In this document: positions 59,501-64,000 of the stretch, one piece after another | Layout: every line of letters begins with the position of its first letter | Position numbering within the stretch: the first letter of the stretch is position 1 | The notes under the pieces: model-generated | Seen by the model: only the letters and a program-made list of their open reading frames with translations | What the model was told of the DNA's origin: nothing | Database searches by the model: none | DNA from: Lineus longissimus | Taxonomy: Eukaryota; Nemertea; Pilidiophora; Heteronemertea; Lineidae | DNA length: 64,000 bases | Assembly: GCF_910592395.1 (NCBI RefSeq) | Contig: NC_088318.1 | Location: forward strand, 17,980,349-18,044,348 | Direction: 5' to 3' | Made by a program: the position numbers and the translations under genes

Positions 59501-61086
59501 AGGTTCACCATGACATGAGGGAGCTGAAATAGGACAAGATAACTGAATTAGATTTAACCTAACCTGCATATTAATACGATAAGGCCTGATTTTGTATCGC
59601 AAGAGGCGTCACTGTTTCAAGTCAGAATGCCATTAGACTTGCCTTAGGGGTTCCTCAGGTTTGGACCTTGGCATTACCTATATACCATAAAGAAAACATG
59701 ACCAAATGTATGTACTAAAGGGCATTTATTGATCATTGCGCAATTGAGTCACATCCCCCATCACTCAGCCATCGACAAGGCCTCCACACAACTCGGTCTT
59801 TACTTGAAGGCTTAAAGAGAAAGGTACAGACTTCCAATTCTACCTGTTGGTTTTCCAGAACTGCCGTGACAACCTGGGTCTTGCCCGTAGCTGTGTGACC
59901 ATACAAGAACAAGCTCGGCCAGACTTCATCATCCCTCTGGAAAAAGTTAAAACATTGACCATCATCTGAATCTGAAGTGTTAATGCTCCTTGTTCATTTT
60001 GGACTTCCCCACCAAGGACCACTGCCATCAAAACAAGGCTTAACATATTCTTCATTACAATTGTTGATATCAATCATGTGATCAGGGCCATTGACAATGA
60101 AAGACTTTATTGAAAGAAGATTGGAAGTATTCTTAGAGAATGTACTTCATGTGAAAGATAAATTAAATTTAAGTAAATCCTGGGTCACTTACCTCACCGA
60201 AGAGAGAGAGAAGTAAATCGATCTGTTTGTCTCTGCAAGGTAGATCATCATACAACTTCTGCCGGTCTCCTTTCGGTTTCGTGATTTTGATTGATTTTCT
60301 TTTAGGCATTATTGGTTTAACCTTGGTAGAAAAGAACAACAACAGTCATAGTCCTTTTTTTCAATAAGTTCGTTCATTTCGTATCCAAAGGGAAAGAAAT
60401 GTTCTCAGCACACACAAATGCAAATACACAAAATAGTTTAACCAGTGCTGTTAGATATTAAAGTGTAGGATGACCCCATCTGGCAAAGAGGATAAACAAG
60501 TGCATCTTTTGAATGACTTCTAAAAATGGGGTGTGTGAGAAATAGAATTATACACCTGTGATGCGTCCATTCCAAGTGAACTTCTCTTTGAAGACTCCGT
60601 AGGTGGATCATTGACAGCCATCTCTTCACCAAACCACACCATCTGAAAATTTTTCCTGGGCGTCTTCCTTGGCGATCCATAAAACAGCCCAGAGGACTTC
60701 CGAGGAGATTTCTTTGGGGTTTGCGGCATCTGATCTCCATTGCTAGACTCCTTAGAAGATTTTTCGTGGTTTTTGCTGGTGTTCAGTTCATCAAACAGAG
60801 ACAGCGACTTCCGTGGAGATTTCAATGACTTCAGCGATTTCAGTTGAGATTTTACAGAATTTGGTGATTTCAGTGGAGATTTTACAGACTTAGGTGATTT
60901 CAGTGGAGATTTTACAGACGATTTCCGAGGAGACTGATGGGTACCAGTGTTACGAACATCACTGTGGCGATCTACTGGTCCCCCTAAAGATTTTCTAGGC
61001 TGCTTTGTCGGTGAGACCCCTTCATCACCATCAGTATTCAGGGCCTTATAATCTCTCTTGGCTAATTTGTGTGGCGAGCGAATCAT
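56566..61086 (-). CDS. ORC5: Origin recognition complex subunit 5 with a long N-terminal extension
   Basis: Coding exons: 61086-60556 (exon starts 61125), 60321-60193, 59936-59844, 59523-59320, 59182-59108, 58958-58847, 58751-58621, 58367-58319, 58037-57947, 57758-57700, 57603-57437, 57175-57065, 56841-56729 and 56611-56566; 636 residues versus about 435 in human. Walker A is GHTATGKT at 233-240; Walker B is VYIVLDHAE near 317-325. [58 protein letters not shown] and [12 protein letters not shown] follow human ORC5 in order, through the terminal YLYDFI. The first ~200 residues precede the conserved core and carry ten S/T-P-x-K motifs. A noncoding exon ending near 61,743 may precede; its frame has a stop and no ATG, supporting the start at 61,086. 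Role: AAA+ subunit of the replication-origin loader in the nucleus. Confidence 0.96.
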
Positions 61087-61125
61087 TTTATCATTAGGAA
61101 AGTTCAGGTTGAATAATTCGTTATT

Positions 61126-62080
61126 CTGTTAGAAAAAAAAGAAAAGTACATGAAGATGAGGGTATCAGTCAAGTGTATAAGGATGTTTCTGATTAATAAG
61201 GTTCAATGTGAGTCATGTGCCAGTGACACTTTGTTAACGCGGTTACAGCCTTCGAGTCAACTTAGGCCTTAGGGCCTATACATATCTTTTTCAAGCTGGC
61301 TCCAGGCCCTGGAGAACCAGAAGGACATATCTCGGAGCAGCCAGTGTACATCGTCATCAAATGACATGGTCACAGTGGTATCGGCCGGCAGCGACATTTG
61401 TCTTGACTGTTGCTTAGCGCTGCTACAGCTTAAAGTGCTGTGGTACAGTCTAGAAGCAGTGTCATCACTGCACTGGCGAAATCGACCAAAGTTTGTGAGG
61501 GACTAAGTTTCGTCCAAAAATAGATCTGTTTACACACTACGGCAATGGCGTATTCATTGCACTTGCAGGTACACGTCAACGGGTCATTGTCGGACGTCAT
61601 TTCGCCAAGAAAACCAAAGGAAAACCAAAGGAGTCGAAGGATTCATTGAACTCATCAACACATCATTAGTTTTCAGTGAAGTGCAACTGTATTCCTAGGT
61701 AAATCACTTTGGTATATAGAGAGTAAGATTACAATTAACTCACGTTAAAGTTTGAGTTCCGGGGAGGTAGCGTTGTCAGTACGTTGGTTTAGGGGCGCAA
61801 TAACCTAGCTTATAGCGAGCAATTAGTACACTAAGATTTCAGTGATTAACATAATAGTTGCAAGTATTTGGCATTTTAGACTCATATTTCGTGCTATAAT
61901 AACTACGTTGTAAACATAATGCTCAAAATTGATTCATGAAAAAGTTGTTAGGGCAATATCAAGCAAGCAGTAATGGAAAAAGTGTAATTCCATTAACTGA
62001 ATATTGTTTTTAGACACTATAACATTTTAGGCCTACTTTTCCGTAAACCACGAGAACAATGTATGTGAAAAAAACAACAC
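61126..62080. other. Upstream region of ORC5
   Basis: A polypyrimidine tract and AG at about 61,126 (minus) mark the acceptor of the first coding exon. A GTGAGT donor on the minus strand at about 61,737-61,742 could end a noncoding first exon. No other gene is recognised before the satellites. Confidence 0.45.
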
Positions 62081-62282
62081 ATATAAGTGAGGCGCCGAGT
62101 ATACAGTAATTGTAAGGTAAAGAAAAGCTCGGTCTCTAAAGTCTGGAGGTCCGGAGTCCGTAAATGTGACGGTCACGAGAGTGGCTTGTTCTTACGGATA
62201 GATCGAGAGGGCGGTTTGGGGTTCCGCCGACGGTGCTCGCATGCATTAGTCGTATCCCCGAAACCTTTACAACGCGAACAAA

Positions 62283-62795
62283 GCTCGTGGCATCCATGAC
62301 GGTATAGGAATTGACGGTGAGGTAACAAAAAATCTCGTGGCATCCAATGACGGTATAGGAATTGACGGCGAAGGATCTCGTGGCATATCGGATGCGCATC
62401 CGAAGACGGTAAGGGAATTGACGGTGAAGGATCTCGTGGCATATCGGATGCGCATCCGATGACGGTAAAGAAATTGACGGTGAAGGATCTCGTGGCATAT
62501 CGGATGCGCATCCGAAGACGGTAAGGGAATTGACGGTGAAGGATCTCGTGGCATATCGGATGCGCATCCGAAGACGGTAAGGGAATTGACGGTGAAGGAT
62601 CTCGTGGCATATCAGATGCGCATCCGATGACGGTAAAGAAATTGACGGTAAAGGATCTCGTGGCATATCGGATGCGCATCCGAAGACGGTAAGGGAATTG
62701 ACGGTGAAGGATCTCGTGGCATATCGGATCCGAAGACGGTAAGGGAATTGACGGTAAAGGATCTTGTGGCATATCGGATGCGCATCCGATGACGG
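62283..62795. repeat. 56-bp satellite with a palindromic core
   Basis: About nine copies with a 56-bp period (AAGGATCTCGTGGCATATCG recurs at 62,371, 62,427, 62,483 and 62,539). The core CGGATGCGCATCCG is a perfect palindrome, extended to ATCGGATGCGCATCCGAT in some copies. Two subtypes differ at GACGGTAAGGGAATTG versus GACGGTAAAGAAATTG. The first two copies are diverged and one is internally deleted. Long minus-strand ORFs here are by-products. Confidence 0.95.
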
Positions 62796-62835
62796 TTTTA
62801 TATACATATATATATATATTATATAAATTTTAGTT
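62796..62835. repeat. AT-rich junction between two satellites
   Basis: TATATACATATATATATATA followed by TTATATAAATTTTAG separates the 56-bp and 68-bp arrays. Confidence 0.8.
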
Positions 62836-62869
62836 TTACACTATTATGTAAGTGCAAGCTCTAGTGAGC

Positions 62870-63870
62870 TCACACAACTGTTTGACAGTCCTGGCTCCTC
62901 CATCGTGCTGACAACATGATGAGAGAGATGAGACAGTCACAGCCAGGCAAAATAAGTCTTGGCTGCTCTGCCAAGTTGTCAACATGGTGAGAGAGATGAG
63001 GAAGTCACAGCCAGGCCGAATCAGTCCTGGCTGCTCCACCGTGTTGACAACATGATGAGAGAGATGAGGAAGTCACAACCAGGCCGAATCAGTCCTGGCT
63101 GCTCCACCGTGTTGACAACATGATGCGAGTGATGAGACAGTCACAGCCAGGCCGCATCAATCTTCGCCGCACTGCCTAGTTGTTAATAAGGCGAGAGAGA
63201 TGAGACAGTCAGAGCCAGGCAGAATCAGTTCTGGCTGCTCCACCGTGTTGACAATAATTATGGTGAGAGAGATGAGACAGTCACAGCCAGGCCAAATCAG
63301 TCTTGGCTGCTCTGCCATGTTGTCAACATGGTGAGAGAGATGAGGCAGTCACAAGCCAGGCGGCATCAGTCTTCGCCGCACTGCCTAGTTGTTAATATGG
63401 TGAGAGAGATGAGACAGTCACAGCCAGGCCAAATTAGTCTTGGCTGCTCTGCCAAGTTGTCAACATGGTGAGAGAGATGAGGAAGTCACAGCCAGGCCGA
63501 ATCAGACCTGGCTGCTCCACCGTGTTGACAACATGATGAGAGACATGAGACGGTGATAGCCAGGCCACATCAGTCTTCGCCACACTGCCTAGTTGTTAAT
63601 ATGGTGAGAGAGATGAGACAGTCACAGCCAGGCCAAATTAGTCTTGGCTGCTCTGCCAAGTTGTCAACATGGTGAGAGAGATGAGGAAGTCACAGCCAGG
63701 CCGAATCAGACCTGGCTGCTCCATCGTGTTGACAACATGATGAGAGATATGAGACAGTCACAGCCAGGCCAAATCAGTCCTGGCTGCTCTGCCAAGTTGT
63801 CAACATGGCGAGAGAGATGACGCAGTCACAGAGTGAGATGAGGAAGCCACAGCCAGGCCGAATCAGTCCT
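62870..63870. repeat. About 68-bp satellite
   Basis: Roughly 14 copies at 67-68 bp spacing (GTTGACAACATGATGAGAGA and GTTGTCAACATGGTGAGAGA starts near 62,908, 62,975, 63,043 and 63,111). Each unit holds GATGAG-A-GTCACAGCCAGGC and GTC-TGGCTGCTC. Several sequence classes recur in larger blocks, suggesting higher-order amplification. Confidence 0.93.
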
Positions 63871-64000
63871 CATAGAAGACGAGCATGTCGGGGTGCCGGT
63901 GTTTTATAGCCGGGCGCGTGGGGACTAGTGAGTCCCAGAGCAATCTCAGCTTCTTTCCAGAGTACGAGTGGTCATTGGAACCGGCTTCTCGAGACCACAT
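63863..64000 (-). CDS. Possible partial terminal exon, unrecognised
   Basis: Beyond the satellite, the minus strand is open from the window edge to a stop at 63,863-63,865, reading for example KKLRLLWDSLVPTRPAI and HPDMLVFYED. The stop codon lies in satellite-derived sequence. The stretch is too short to assign and may be noncoding. Confidence 0.18.
   Translation of the reverse strand: MWSREAGSNDHSYSGKKLRLLWDSLVPTRPAIKHRHPDMLVFYED

Noticed and set aside
60193-60321. Starting ORC5 at the MPKRKS methionine
   Set aside because: The exon begins with in-frame codons VKPI after a good acceptor and joins the SPxK-rich exon without a frame change; the upstream frame is open to an ATG preceded by a stop, so the longer protein is preferred, though the shorter start remains possible.
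62136-62807. Two overlapping minus-strand ORFs of about 200 codons
   Set aside because: Entirely within the 56-bp satellite; several frames are open at once and the reading drifts between copies.
62870-63870. CRISPR-like regular spacing of repeats
   Set aside because: Units are contiguous and vary throughout, with no unique spacers, no cas genes, and a eukaryotic context.

Overview
This is a 64-kb window of an animal nuclear genome. Genes are split by short GT-AG introns, AATAAA signals lie downstream of coding ends, and the repeats include a LINE, MITE-like elements, minisatellites and satellites. HAUS4, UBA2, ORC5, a TRPV-type channel, an Ig/fibronectin receptor and a sushi/FG-GAP secreted protein point to a bilaterian. 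The overall style (abundant ACATGTACATGT words, eukaryotic IS3-type transposon, compact introns) suggests a marine invertebrate such as a lophotrochozoan or a non-vertebrate deuterostome. I cannot name the species.

Layout. Bases 1-15,100 hold no gene I recognise, only two weak ORFs, a 51-bp minisatellite (8.6-9.0 kb), a perfect hairpin (9.35 kb) and three copies of a dispersed repeat. Next come three plus-strand genes: a four-exon MARVEL tetraspan (15,138-17,831), an intronless TRPV-like channel (21,825-24,950), and a 13-exon, 900-residue IgSF receptor with five Ig-like and two FN3-like domains, one membrane segment and a tyrosine-rich tail (26,478-34,492). A minus-strand secreted protein with four sushi domains and cysteine-tagged FG-GAP calcium loops follows (35,907-41,760).

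The right half holds three conserved housekeeping genes: UBA2, the SUMO E1 catalytic subunit (minus, 43,337-48,533); HAUS4, an augmin subunit (plus, 52,391-55,553); and ORC5, an origin recognition subunit (minus, 56,566-61,086). UBA2 and HAUS4 are head to head. The space between them is almost entirely a 3,447-bp transposon with terminal inverted repeats and a 6-bp target duplication; without it the two start codons would be about 400 bp apart. The transposon carries inverted 21-bp minisatellite arms, a fragment of an IS3EU-like transposase, and a nested, frameshifted LINE. HAUS4 and ORC5 are tail to tail. The last 1.7 kb is two abutting satellites (56 bp and about 68 bp).

Most notable: (i) the transposon inside a probable bidirectional promoter; (ii) an N-terminal extension of roughly 200 residues on ORC5 carrying ten S/T-P-x-K sites; (iii) a TRPV-like channel with a duplicated tyrosine-motif module, a non-canonical pore and no TRP-box tryptophan; (iv) a duplicated cryptic exon plus in-frame minisatellite in the IgSF gene that could make a membrane-less isoform; (v) the sushi/FG-GAP architecture; (vi) a piggyBac-like MITE with TTAA ends in a UBA2 intron. 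All gene models were built by eye from splice signals and frame continuity; no transcript or database evidence was available.
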